In this document: in pieces, positions 1-11,491 of the stretch
Layout of the letters: each line of letters begins with the position of its first letter
Numbering within the stretch: the first letter of the stretch is position 1
NCBI GenBank assembly: GCA_004335835.1
Contig: RWJK01001702.1
Coordinates: 137,098-158,574 of the forward strand
DNA from: Scenedesmus sp. ARA3
Taxonomy: Eukaryota > Chlorophyta > Chlorophyceae > Sphaeropleales > Scenedesmaceae
Reading direction: 5' to 3'
Length of the DNA: 21,477 nt
The notes under the pieces: generated by a model
Database searches by the model: none
Seen by the model: the letters and a program-made list of their open reading frames with translations, nothing else
What the model was told of the DNA's origin: nothing
Position numbers and translations under genes: made by a program

Positions 1-3000
1 GCCAGGGAAGCAGGCAGTGGCCAGCTGCAGCGGCGCGGCTGCGCTGCTGAAGGGGGACAGCTGGCCGGCCAGGGTGCTGCCCAGCAGCGGGGACAGTGCG
101 CCCACGTTGCTGTGCGCGGTGTGCACCTGCACGGGGCAAAGGAGGTAGCACGCACATGCTTGGCCCTACGGGGTTAGGGAGCAGCACATTGGGTAGTGCG
201 GCAAGGTACACCACATGCAGTTGCCAGCATGGGCACTGCTGTTGTCTCCTCTGCAAACCACCCACTGTATCAAACACGCATGCACCCAGATCATTTCCCT
301 TGTCAATATGCATCGGCACAGCAATCACTCACGCACCGTGCCAACAGTGACGGTCGCCGACAAGCGCATGTGCACCGAAAAAAACATACGTGCACGCAGG
401 CCTCAGCCACCCACCTTCAAGCTAACCGGCATGGTTGCAGCCAGCGATGTATAAAAAGGCATGTCCCCAGGCCGCGGGCCGCACCCCAAGCCAGATGCAG
501 CCTCAGCAGCCGCAGCCAGCACTGCACTGGCAGCATCAGACCCCAGCAGAGCTGCCAGCCCAGAATGCACCTCTGCCATTAGCCAGTCGCTGTGGCCGCT
601 GCTGCTGCGGCTGCTGCTGTTGTTGAATGTGTCGTCCTGTGACGCTGCGGCTGTTGCTGCATCGTGTGCGGCGTCCAGCTGCTGCGTTGCTGAGAGCTGC
701 TCCAAGCATTCCAGGAAGCCGCTGCTGCCAAGGTTGTTGGCAGTGTCATCAAGGAACTGCCGCTGCTGCATTGCATGTAATGCACTCGCATCGCCACCGC
801 GTGCAGAAACAGCTGCAGCAGACTTGCCTGGTGACGCTGCTGCAGCTGCTGCTGCTGTCATTGCAGTCGGTGAAGTAGGGATTATGGGTATGGAGGGTGC
901 TGCTTCCCGCACAGCAGCAGCAGCAGCAGGCAGTGGCGGCGCTGCTGCTGCCAGCTGTAGGCTGCTGGTGATGTCTGCCATCAGCTGCTGTCCCAAGCTG
1001 GCAGCAGGAGGCTCGCTGTGCCTGCGGCGCGCTTTGCTGCTGCTGCGTTTGGCTGGTGCAATGCTGCTGCTGCTGCCATGCTGCTGAGCAGCTGTGGAAC
1101 TGCCAGCATGTGCTGAAGATGCATCCACATCTGCAGGCTGATGACGAGTTTGGATGCTGATAGGTGCGTTGCCAGAAGATTGAGCACGTGCAGAAGCTGG
1201 CTGCTGCTGCTGCCGCTGCTGCTGCTTCTGGCGGACTGGCGCAGAATCATCACCAGCTGCAGCACCATTTGTGCTGCTGTGCCTGCTGCTGCTGCTGCTG
1301 CTGCTTTCCTTCTCGTGCCCCTGCTGCTGCTCTTCCTCCTCCTCCTGTTGTCCTGCCTCAGCCATCCTCTGCTGCAGCTGCTGGTAGCGGGCGCGCTGCC
1401 CCCGCTCCAGCCACATCACGCCTGCTGCTGGCAGCACCAGCACGAACAGCGCGCTGGCCAGCAGCTGCTGCAGGCTGGTGGCGCTGGCCGGGGGGATGCC
1501 GTGGTACACGCTGTTCACGCGCAGCGCGGTGGAGGAGATGAGCAGCCACTCCGCCAGCGAGGACGCCAGGTGCAGCCGCAGCGGCAGCTGCAGGGTGGGT
1601 GGTGGGGCGGGGATGGGTGGGCAGGTGGGCGAGTGGTGGGCACAGGGCGCAAGGTGGGCAGGCAGCAGCACAGTGTCAGCATCTCCACTGCGATCTGGCC
1701 AGCTCATAAGTCAACTCCACATGACATGGGAGGATTTGCCTGCCACCAGATATGCTTGCGCAGTGCGTTGTTGTGCCCAGGCGATTGATTCAATGTTACG
1801 CAGCTGTGTTGCAAATTACTATGCATTACAGGATTACAATACAATCAAGCCCCTGAAGGCACTCCAACATGCTGCAACCAATCCCTGCAATCCAAACTGC
1901 CCGCTGCTTGCTGCCTGAGATTTGCGCCTGCCGCTTGCCGCCTGACAGCTGCTGCTGCTGCTGCTGCTGTTAGAGGTGCTGTGCTCACCACAAGCATGAA
2001 GCCCTTCCAGCCCAGGAACACATACTGCCCCACCATGGGCCAGTAGCGTAAAGAGGTGAGTTCAAAGAAGCGGGGAGTGATGTAGCCGACGCTGAGCGCG
2101 GCAAACAGCGGCGGCAGCACACGTTGGCACATGATGATACTCAGCCGCAGGCGCGGCTGCTGCCAGTACATGGAGGGGTGGTACCACACCACCCAGGGAG
2201 TGCTGCTGCTGCTGCTGGAGGTGCTGCTCCTGCTGGTAGTGGTGGTTGCTGTTGTTGTGCTGCTGCTGGCAGTGGCGTTTCTGCTGCTGCTTGCAGGATC
2301 AGCTGGCGCAGTCATCCAGTGCTGTCTGCCTGCTGCTGCCTGCTGTCGCGTGGTGCGTCTGCGCCGCAGTAGGCTTGCCAGCCCGAGCACATTGGGCACT
2401 GGCAGTGGCATGATGAGGCAGAGCCCCAGCCCCAGTTGCAGTGGTGCTATCAGCATGTGGAAAGGATCTCCTGTGAGCCAGCCACAGGCGAAGAAAACGT
2501 ACACTGCCTGCAAGCAGCAGCAGCAGCAGCGCATCATGGCGGCAGGTGAAGACATGCGAGGTCTGCAGACTCGACCAGCGTGCTGTCAGCAGAGGTACAG
2601 AACATATGCTGGTATGTTGGAATCGGTGTCCTCTGCTGGTTGCTATCCCTGCTTGGATGAAACTGCAACTACAATGCATGGTTCTTGGCGAGCGTAGTGT
2701 ATGCTTGCTGAATACTTGCCCAACTGCTGCTGCTGCTGCTGCTGCTCACCTGCAGGGCGCCCAGCAGCAAGCCGGCACACTTGCCCAGTAGCTTGCCTGG
2801 CCACGCCTTGAGGCGGCTTCTCACTGTGCTAGCCGCCCGGTGCTTCCAGCTTCCAGCATGTGCGTTGCTTGTTTCTGCTGGCTTGGCTGTTTGCTGCAGT
2901 GGCTGCAGCTGCGGGCAGGTGTCCTGGGTGTGTGCATTGGGTGCTGCACAAGAAGCGGCACCATCTGCTGCTTGGTGATCGCTGTGTAACAGCAAAGGTG

Positions 3001-3126
3001 GAGCTGCAGGGCTTGGAAGCGTGCCTGGGGTTGTATGGTAGGTAGGAAAACCTTGCTGTGCACCTTGTATAAACCATGTGACTGGTGCAAGAGGTTTCCT
3101 GCAGAAGAAGCGCCAAGACAGTGGCC

Positions 3127-3163
<37 letters not shown>

Positions 3164-3364
3164 GCTCGTGATGCTGACACCGCCTTGCACGGCTGTAACA
3201 ATATCAGGTCCGATGTTGCAGGCAGCTGGCACAGTTTTGAGGAGGTAGAGACAGAAAGTCAGCAGCATGAAGCTGCCAAACATCAAGTCTCGGGCCTGCA
3301 GCTGGTGGGCATGCCACACGGCGAAGGCAGGCAGCCCCTTAGACGCTTTCGAGTTCACACCCAT
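1..3364 (-). CDS. Partial multi-pass membrane protein of unknown family (5' part, four exons)
   Basis: Exons on the minus strand are 3364-2750, 2507-1989, 1587-415 and 126-1 (partial), giving 205, 173, 391 and 42 codons. All three introns are phase 0, with GTGAG, GTGAGC and GTGGGT donors and CAG acceptors. The start is the ATG at 3364, followed by MGVNSKASKG. Hydrophobic segments lie near residues 27-46, 206-216, 221-252, 330-350, 360-395 and 420-445, so this is probably an integral membrane protein with at least four or five spans. Low-complexity stretches separate them: an 11-Gln run in exon 1 and a Ser/Thr run in exon 2. After the last span comes a tail of roughly 300 residues rich in Gln, Ser and Ala, probably exposed to solvent. 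I recognise no family, catalytic motif or transporter signature. The 3' end lies beyond the left edge. The junctions are well supported, but exon 1 could contain a further intron near the Gln run. Confidence 0.72.
2724..2746 (-). repeat. CAG run directly after the first donor of the membrane-protein gene
   Basis: On the minus strand the intron begins GTGAG and continues at once into about seven CAG units. This is an intronic CAG run in sense orientation, an exception to the intron-CTG pattern of the plus-strand genes. Confidence 0.85.
3128..3160 (-). repeat. (CAG)11 coding for polyQ in the membrane protein
   Basis: Eleven uninterrupted CAG codons on the minus strand (CTG on the plus strand) lie between GAG (Glu) and TGG (Trp) codons in exon 1, in frame. 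Confidence 0.85.
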
Positions 3365-4684
3365 TTCAAAAATGATAGATAATTAGTGCATTCACAACTA
3401 GGCTGTGTGCCTGCCCCTGCGTGCTCGTGGCAGCTGTGACTCGTCGATCTGCCGTTGGCTGTAAGTGCTCATCGTCCGCCCATGCAAACCTAACAAACGA
3501 GACGAATACTGCTGAACTCTGATGTGGATGCGACAAGGGAACGCGAAACGGCTTGTGCCATGGTAGGGTGCACCAGCAGTCCAAGGTTGAATGCAATACC
3601 CTTGCCCTCACACTTTGAGGTACATACCAGCGGCACTAAAGCTGCGCCAGCAACCCTGGGAACCGCGTCACAACCAGCGACGTTGCAACTTGTGCCGAAA
3701 ATATGCGCGGTATGTTCATGGAGTCTGTGCAATGCCTGTGGTACTACCCTCATTCCTCTCCCTCGAGTAGAGCTCTACCCTGGAATGACGACAAGGTTTG
3801 TGCTTGTTCAATTCGCAGAAGCAGCGGGCAGGCCTCGTGTCTGCCACTTCAATCCACTCTTGACCCCTTCTTGCGATGCACACCGTCACAGCGCAATTGC
3901 ACGGTGCAATGCACACTGGCAGCCGCTGCCAGTACTAGTGTTCGGACACTGCCGCACATGTGCAAGCAAGAACTTTACCAGGCTATTTAAAAAGGTTGCC
4001 ATCAACAAGCATGATGCATGTTTGAGAACCTGTATACGCACGTGCGTACGTGCACAACCATCTATTGGTTGCTTGCAAGTCCGGTGGAACTCCTGTACGC
4101 TACCGCAGCAGTGACTGCGGAGCAGCAGTACCACTGACATCAGATGGGGACGCTGATACTACATCCGAGACCTTTGCCAAGATCACTGTGCATTACTGAT
4201 CATCCTAGATCTGGAAGGTTGACCCTTACGTCTCGTTTCGCCCTCCGCTGCATGCTCTGCACAATTGGGGTGCAAGACCAGGAGCAGCTGCTGATCCAGC
4301 ACAGCGCCCAGCGGACGAGCAAAGACAATATTGGTTCCATATACACACAGATGGTAAAAACACTGCTGATCCTCAGTGCACCGATTGCAAGGCGGTACGT
4401 GACAGGATTAGAAGTGACAGGTGTTGTCCAAACGAGGTCCCCACACACGTGGAGCATTTCAAGAGGCAATACAAGCTCTTCATTACAAGTTTCTGCTGTT
4501 ATCTTCGGCGCCTGATACGCACGCCACCCTTACCGCCCACTTATCTGCTGTTTTACTGTTTCCCCCAACCCCCATCTTTCTGTGGCTCGCAGCCTCAGTT
4601 CGACAACTAATATAACTTCGATGGAGTAGGCTGCAGCCATAGCATGTAGGCAGGGCCCAGCAGGGGCCGCAGAGCGCTTGGAGG
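3365..4684. other. Divergent intergenic region between the membrane-protein and TPR genes
   Basis: About 1.32 kb lies between two divergent start codons and presumably holds both promoters and 5' UTRs. It has none of the CAG/CTG runs seen elsewhere and is visibly less GC-rich than the flanking exons. A TATA-like TATTTAAAAA lies near 3983-3992, and a CACGTG palindrome at 4035-4048. A 184-codon open frame (ATG 3560 to stop 4114, plus strand) is Cys-rich and resembles nothing I know; long frames also exist opposite it, so I do not call it a gene. Confidence 0.6.
4035..4048. promoter_or_regulatory. 14-bp perfect palindrome with a G-box/E-box core
   Basis: TACGCACGTGCGTA is a perfect inverted repeat centred on CACGTG, the core bound by bHLH and bZIP factors in plants and algae. 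It sits about 640 bp from the TPR start codon and 670 bp from the membrane-protein start codon, close to the midpoint of the divergent region. A regulatory role is inference only. Confidence 0.3.
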
Positions 4685-7600
4685 ATGGCCGAGAGCTCTT
4701 TTGGCCAGCTGCAGCGCAGGCTATCACTGAAGAATGGACCGGGAGCGCTGATTAGTCCTCCAGCAATATTGGTGCAACATGAGGACGACGACCTTGATCG
4801 GCTGGCCAAGCCCATACTCACCAGGAGGAAGGACTTCATTGACAAGGAGGAGGAGGCCCGTAAGAGCCCCAACAGGGTGCTATACTTCCGCAGGAATGCC
4901 GATTACGACCGCCTGATTGAAGTCTGCAGCCGGAAGTTGGCAGAAAACCCCCGCAATGTGCGGGCGCTGCTCATCAGGGCCTCCTCAACCCTCAAGAAGG
5001 GTAAGTGTTGCTGGCTATCCAGCGTTTGACTCTGCAAAGCAAGCTGCAGCTGAATGTACTGTAATCAGCACTGGAAATACAGCCAAGATACACTGCTTGA
5101 CAACGCAGCGGCATGCACAACAGCACACCTAGACCCCACCCCCGACTGGCAGCATCCAGTCGCTAAGACCATCTTTCAACAGACAGCGAAACCGTCACAA
5201 CAACAGCAGCCGCGCGTATAACTCTGTTCAACAGCATGACTGCGGTCCGCATGGCATGGTTGCAGCCTGTTTGGTCTGCTGCTGCCAGCTCCACTCCTAC
5301 GGCAGCTCTGATCCACCGACCTTCAGTAGGATCTGAACGCCCTGCAGTGCTTGCCAACATTGCTTTTGGCTGAACCCTTTCTCTGTTGGTACATGTGCAA
5401 CTGCAGGCGCGCTAGAGGCCTCGCTAGCAGACTACAATGCAGTCCTGCAGCTGGAGCCGCGCAATGTTGATGCGTTGTACTACAGGGGCACAGTGTCTGA
5501 GAAGCTCGGCAAGCTGGATGAGGCCATAGCAGACTTCACAGCAGTGCTTACACTTGACCCCAACCACATCAAGGCATCCTATGCGCGCGGCGCTTGCAGG
5601 AACTTGAAGGGGGACTTTGCCTCAGCCATAGGTGCGGTTGCGCGGGGAGCAGCGGCTGCAGCAACAGCAGCAGCAGTTGTAGCTTATGCCAGCAGCAGTT
5701 GGTGATTGGGTTCACAAGCTCTTATCTCTGTCTGAAGCGGGAGCAAACCAGCGCAGCTAGGCAGCAGCGGCTGGCTGTGGCAGAAAATATGTACAGTGGG
5801 TCACTGATGCACTAGCTGCTGTAACAACAGCAGGGCACAAGCGCAGCTTCATGTCGAAGCGCTGGTTGTTCGGGCTGCAGGCTGCATTCGCATGACGAGC
5901 AACAGCACCTCGTATGCTGGGTGCTGGCTCAGCAACAGCTTTGCATTCTATCTTACTTTGCATGCTGGTAAATATACACCACAGAATGCACGGCAGCGAA
6001 CGAAACGACAAGACACCTTGGCATCCCTGCATGTTGCCTTGCAGATGATTACACCTATGCGCTGGAGCGGGACAGGAAGCCAGCCAAGAGTGGCAGGAGC
6101 AGGGGCAGCAAGGGCACCAGCTTGCGGGAAGGCCTGCTGTCGCGCTCCACGCTGCACACCGGCAACTCTGATGCAGCCAGCGGCGGCTACAGCGGGCTCA
6201 ACTCCATCAATCTGTCCAACTGCACCTCTCTCACCAGCAGCGAGATGGCGTCGCTGCACCTGCACAGCGAAAATGATGGTGAGCGGCCAGCGGGTGGCCG
6301 GCAGACAGCAGTGTTGCTGCAGGTTGATGACAGCTCCAGCATGCCAGAACAGCACAATGCCTCAATATGAGTATGCGCCCCATGCATTGGAGTGTTCTCT
6401 GGGCATTTGCAAGTTTTCTGCATGGTGGACTGTGCTGTGCTCGTTGCAGCTGCGGCTCAATGCCTGCCATTGTTGGTGCTGCTTGCAGACTACCTCAAGT
6501 CCAGCTCAAACAGCCCCACTTGTGCCTCGCCAGTGCACCAAAGCAGCTTCCGGCTGTTCGACCCGCAGCGAGGCAGCACAGGCGCAGGCTCAGCGGCAGC
6601 CTCAGCATGCAGCTACAACAACAGCAGCGCGGGCAATGGCTCAAATGCAGGCATTCAGGGCAATGCAGTGACGCCTCCATCGCTGTCAGCGCCCACTTCA
6701 GCGCGCGGCATGAGCAATGGCGACGGCTCGTACAGTGGCGGGGGCGGCAGCAGCCAGCGTCAGCAGCAGCAGCAACAGCAGAAAGCGCGGCAGCCCTCTT
6801 TGGAGGGCTCCCCTGCTGGCCGCGAGGGCAGCGGCACCGGGCCACTGGAATACGGCTCACCGCCTCTGGTGTCACGCAGCGGGTCCTGGTCAACCCTGAA
6901 CCCACAGCAGCAGCAGCAACAGCAGCAGCAGCACGGCGGTGTCGCCGGTAGCGTCGCATCCATACTGTCGCGGCCTCCAAGCGCGCTGGCTGGGCAGCCG
7001 CCTGCCGCAGCCGGCAGCGGCGGCAGCGCCAGCAGCGGCAGTGGCAGCAGTAGTAACCTAGAAGCAGACCCCGCGAAACGCTCAAAGCTGGCAGATTACT
7101 ACCATGCACGTGGTTATGCTGCGCGCAAGCAGGGTAACTTCAAGGGGGCGGTGGAGGAGTACACTCGTGCTCTTGCGCTGAGCCCAACACACTTCAAGGC
7201 GCTGTTCAACCGGGGCTTCTCGTATGACAAGGTGCGGCCAGCAGCCGGCTGGCTGCAAGCATGCATGTCAGTGCCGCTCTGCATCTGGCTGGTGCTTGCT
7301 GCTGCTGTACAAGGCTCCCACATGCCTATCAACACATTCGCTTGGCATCCAAAAACCTGGTGTTGGCTGATGGCTAAGCGCATACTCCACAAACTACGTG
7401 TTGATTGCACCTGCTTCTGTACCTGCCTGCCATGATATGTAACATGCTGTGTCTGGTGTATGCTGCTGGCTGCAGCTGGGCCAGTACGACAAGGCCATTG
7501 TGGACTACACGCGCGCCCTGGAGGTGGACCCCGCCAACAGCTTTGCCTACTACAACAGGGGCATCACCAAGGACCGCATGGGCGACTTTGAGGGCGCCGT

Positions 7601-9549
7601 GGCAGACTTCTCGTCAGCCATCGCGCTGGACCCCAAGAACGCCGACTTCTACCACAACCGGGGCTTCTCGCTGCGCAAGCAGGTGCGCAGCTGGCTCAGC
7701 GGTGGTCATGATGCCCGTATTGGGAGTGGCAGTGGCGCTAGCAGCTGGTGCTGCTGGGGATGGGAGGGTAGCAAGACGATCTGCTGGTGCCTGGGCAGGT
7801 GCTCCTTGCTTTGTCATGCACACCATTTGTGCCTCGCCTCACACCTGGCTCGCCATGCTCTGTGTTCTTGCAGGGCTGCTTCGAGGCTGCTATTGAGGAC
7901 TACACGCAGGCCATCGGCCTCAACCCGCGCCACTGCCGCGCCTACTACAACCGCGCCTTCAGCCACGACAGGCTGGGCCAGTACGAGGAGGCGGTTGCGG
8001 ACTACAGCCGCGCGCTGCGGATAGAGCCCGCCAACGCGACAGCGCTGCACAACAGGGGCAGCTTGTTTGAGCGGCTGGGCAGGTGCGTGGCGCTGGCTGC
8101 TGGCTGCTACCCTCCCGCTCACCGCGAGTGTGCCAGTACTCAGGTGCAGCTGCTGTGTGCTGTGTGTGTGTGTGGTGTGATGCGAGTACTCTTTCCTCTG
8201 CCGCTAGTGCTGCTGCCACTTCACACCTGCTGCTGCTGCTGCTGTGTTGCTGCGCTTGCGCAAGCAGGCTGCAGGAGGCGCTGCAGGACTTCAGCGCAGC
8301 CATTGCCACCGACCCCTCAGCAGCACTCAGCTTCAACAGCAGGGCGCTGCTGCTGGAGCGGCTGGGCCAGCCAGAGGCGGCGCTGTCAGACCACGATGCA
8401 GCAGTAGCGCTGGATCCTGAGGATGCGGGCTACGTGAAGGCGCGGGGGCTGTGCCACAGGACCCTGGGGCAGTATGAGGCAGCAGCGCAGGACTTCACCA
8501 GGTGGGTAGGGCTGGTTGCAGGAGCAGCACTTGTTGCCAGCGGGCAGTGGTAGATGCGCCTGGCTGCAGCTGTGGATATGGGGTAGCTGGCAGTGCTGCA
8601 AAGCGTGGTGCTGAACGCGCCGCACTGTGTACTTTGTAAGCTGAAGAGGCTGCTTGCCGCGTTCACTATGCTGACCTAGCGCTTGCTGCCCTGCTTGGAC
8701 TGGGTGCGCATTGTTGTATGGCCAGGCTGATCGAGCTGCTGCCTGACGACCCCAGCGGCTACAGCAACAGGAGCTACGCATTTAGGAAGCTGGGCGACTA
8801 CGAGGCAGCAGTGGAGGACTACACCACAGCGCTGGCGCTCACCGGCAGCGGCAGCACGCGCCTGCACAACAACAGGTGCGGGCCGCATGCTGCATGTACG
8901 GCATGCACAGGGGTGCCACCCAACCGTCCAAACAGCTGCCCGCCTATGTGTCTGCTGCCTGCAAGTGCCGGCACCCAGCATCTGCTTGGTCTCTCGTTTT
9001 CTCTCCCCTCTGCTGGCGCTGCTGTTAATGATTCATATTGTACTTCTGCCATGCAGAGCGTACTGTCTGGCCAAACTGGGCCGCTACCAGGAAGCCATTG
9101 CTGACTACGATGCTGTTGTGGCGCTGGACCCCAATAATGTGCACGCCTTCCACAACCGCGGCATCAGCTACGACAAGCTGGGGCATTTTGAGGCTGCTAT
9201 TGAGGACTTCAACCGCGTGCTGCAGCTGGAGCCCAACAACAGCGTGGCGTTTTTCAACCGCGGCAGCACCTACGACAGCCTGGGCATGCATGATGCGGCT
9301 ATTGCGGACTTTGGGCGGGCGCTGGAGCTGGACCCAGGCACGCAGCAGCAGCAGCACCACGGCAGCGGGTGCGGCAGCGGCAGCGGCAGCCCGGGCCCGG
9401 ACCTTGTGGCAGCTGCAGGGTGGCAGCAGCACTCGCCGCAGATGCACCTGCAGCAGCAAGGGAGCCCTGCAGCACGCAGCAGCAGGTCTGGCGGCAGCAG
9501 CCTGTCGCTGGGGCAGCAGCAGCAGCACTGCTATGCGCGGCATATGTAG
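4685..9549 (+). CDS. Tetratricopeptide-repeat protein, two TPR arrays (936 aa, nine exons)
   Basis: Exons are 4685-5000, 5407-5631, 6045-6278, 6489-7231, 7476-7682, 7874-8082, 8268-8501, 8726-8875 and 9057-9549, totalling 2811 nt. Intron phases are 1,1,1,0,0,2,2,2, and every junction restores the TPR register. The start is the ATG at 4685 (MAESSFGQLQ); the stop is TAG at 9547-9549. A first array of about three and a half TPRs spans residues 71-190. A linker of about 265 residues, rich in Ser, Gly and Gln with two polyQ runs, spans 190-455. Twelve consecutive TPRs then span 458-870, with the usual xYxxAIxDYxxALxLxP core and AxxNRG turns, before a Gln/Ser/Gly-rich tail. TPRs are protein-binding scaffolds. 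The long N-R-G type array recalls TTC6-like and other large scaffold TPR proteins, but no catalytic domain is visible and the partner is unknown. No signal peptide or membrane span is seen, so it is probably soluble. Confidence 0.88.
6761..6781 (+). repeat. Short CAG/CAA run coding for polyQ in the TPR linker
   Basis: Seven Gln codons, mostly CAG, lie in exon 4 of the TPR gene. The repeat is in frame and falls in the low-complexity linker, not in a TPR. Confidence 0.85.
6904..6930 (+). repeat. CAG/CAA run coding for polyQ in the TPR linker
   Basis: Nine Gln codons (CAG with a CAA interruption) lie in exon 4 of the TPR gene, downstream of the first polyQ run in the same linker. The CAA interruption suggests a partly stabilised repeat. 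Confidence 0.85.
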
Positions 9550-11491
9550 TGTGCGGCAGTGCTGTGACACCTCTCAGCAGCATGCGCTGCGTCTGTTCTT
9601 GATACAGCAGGAGCTGACTGCCTCCAGCAGATGCAGCTGCTGCAGACAGCATAAATGCAGATGGGTAAAATTCATAACGGGGAACTTGCCAGCGCAAGAA
9701 CTGTGAGCTGTGATGGTGATTGTGATTGTGACAAAAATCAGTGTGTACATTGTGAAGGCTTGCGGCATTCCCAAGGTGCTGCACGTTAACACAGCACACA
9801 ATTGAGAGTGTTGGTGTCTGCAACTTTTTATAGCATTTTTAGGAAAGCAGGAGACACGATGAGTTATGAGTAGCTAGATTGGGTGACTCCAACAGTATTG
9901 CAGCATGCTGTAGCAACTTGTTGCCGTTATGCAGGGCAGCTTGCACAGCATGCTGTTATGTGCGTTTGCGGCATGCACGCCACCTGCTGACTGAGCAGTG
10001 TAGGGTGCAAGCACAGCACACTTGGTTCTGCACAACTCTAGTCTGTGTGTGCCAAAGTGCCTTTACTGGTTAACTGTAGTATGTGGGTTGCATCTAGATA
10101 GTTCGTGCCAGGTTGCTTAGATATAGTAGGGGTTTGGGGTGTTGCTGCTTGCACAGTGTGACTGGCACGTGTCGGCATGTGGTGTGAACAGCCGTTAGCT
10201 CTCCTTGCAACAGTGCTGGCTGTTGTCGTGGTACGTGCTTACTGGCTGTTGCTGAGCAGCAGGGCAACGCGCTGCCTATTTTGGGAACGCGCTGTCAACG
10301 TGCTACTCAATGACGGTGCTTTACCAGCGGGCAATAGCTGGAGGGCAGTTAGGCTGTGACTGTATGCAGCCTTCTTTGTGTGTTTGTATGTCTGTTTGTT
10401 TGCAGCTGCACATCTGCACCTGGACTGCTGTGTTTTTTGTGTGCCTGTGCGACAGTGGTCGTGTTGTGTCACATCAGGACAGCACTGCCTGTGTACTGGA
10501 GATCCAGGCATTGCTGCCTGAGTGGAACATGGATTTGCTAATGAATTGCTTATTGAGTCTGCTGTTTACCATCATGGCACCCTGGCAGCTACACATGCAC
10601 CTGACATGCATGGCTGGCTAGGTGGTTACTAGTGACAAATCCGGCAGCCGCAGGCCGGCAAGTTGAACAGCGATGCTTGGACTTGGCAAAATGCTGAGCT
10701 TTTCAAAGTTCACTGTGAATACCGTTTTGCTGCCTCTTCACTGTGAACTTGTTGTGCAGATTGCACGTGTCCTGCTCAAGCTCATGCACAAGTAATGCAT
10801 TCACTCATGCAGCAGCCAGTCCATGCTTGCACTTTGTTACTGTTTGATCACAGCCAGGATCATGTTGATGGCTTGGCTTTTCATGGAGCAAAGAACTTGC
10901 GGTACAACGTGGCCAACTGCTCACTGCAACAAAGCAATGTCACAGTGCCTTCTCTTGAATTAGAGAGCTGTTACTGGATTGTGTTTCAGAGGTGGAGGAA
11001 GGATGCCAGCCAGAAGCCATACTGCTGCCATGTCATCATGCTGACAATGCCATGTGTTGTGCAGCAGCATGCCAGCAAATCTAGACGTTGACCTTATGTG
11101 CAGCAGCCAGCACACCAGCGTGAAAGGGTGTTGCTAGAACTTATTTGTCCATGCAGCGGTGCAAGATGGCAGCCCCACACCAGAAAAGCACCCAATGGAT
11201 GGCCGTTTGCGCAGTGGGAGTTCCTTGCTAAAGTTGCTGAGACCTGGGTGATTGCACCCTGCGTCAAGGTGTAATGAGCAGCAACAGCGGGACAGCATTC
11301 AACCAGCAAGCTTTCTTGTAGACCATTCAACCAGCTGATATTCTACTCCAACAAGCTGGGTGTGCAACCTCGGCAGTTCACTTCCCTGCCCTTGCTGTCT
11401 TGACATTCCGTCAGTCGAGCTAATTGCAGCAGTTAAATCTTATGATCTACTGTTAACATGACTTACCACAGCTGTCTAGCTAGCCCTGCAG
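9550..11491. other. Long region without a supportable gene (TPR 3' UTR, spacer, possible kinase 5' exons)
   Basis: About 1.9 kb has no run of exon-like codons comparable to its neighbours. By eye there is no TGTAA polyadenylation-type signal until 11270-11274, so the TPR 3' end is not located. A good acceptor-like tract ends at the TTTGCAG near 10403. An ATG-initiated 98-codon frame at 10795-11091 contains two N-glycosylation-like sites (NCS, NVT) and could be a 5' exon of the kinase, but no consensus donor connects it. A repeated 11-mer is described separately. Confidence 0.5.
10709..10747. repeat. Pair of direct 11-bp repeats, each a near-palindrome
   Basis: TTCACTGTGAA occurs at 10709-10719 and again at 10737-10747, start to start 28 bp. 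Each copy is an inverted repeat of 5-bp arms around a central T. The layout resembles a paired protein-binding site but nothing else supports a function. Confidence 0.4.

Noticed and set aside
461..1087. 208-codon plus-strand frame opposite the membrane-protein exon
   Set aside because: It is Ala/Ser/Leu/Cys repeat translation of the CAG/CTG-rich antisense strand; the minus-strand exon has proper splice borders.
3560..4114. 184-codon open frame in the divergent intergenic region
   Set aside because: No recognisable motif, overlapping open frames on the other strand, and a frame this long is not very surprising once all six frames of a window this size are counted.
8161..8174. Short TG dinucleotide run in a TPR intron
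   Set aside because: Seven units only; ordinary microsatellite with no positional significance.
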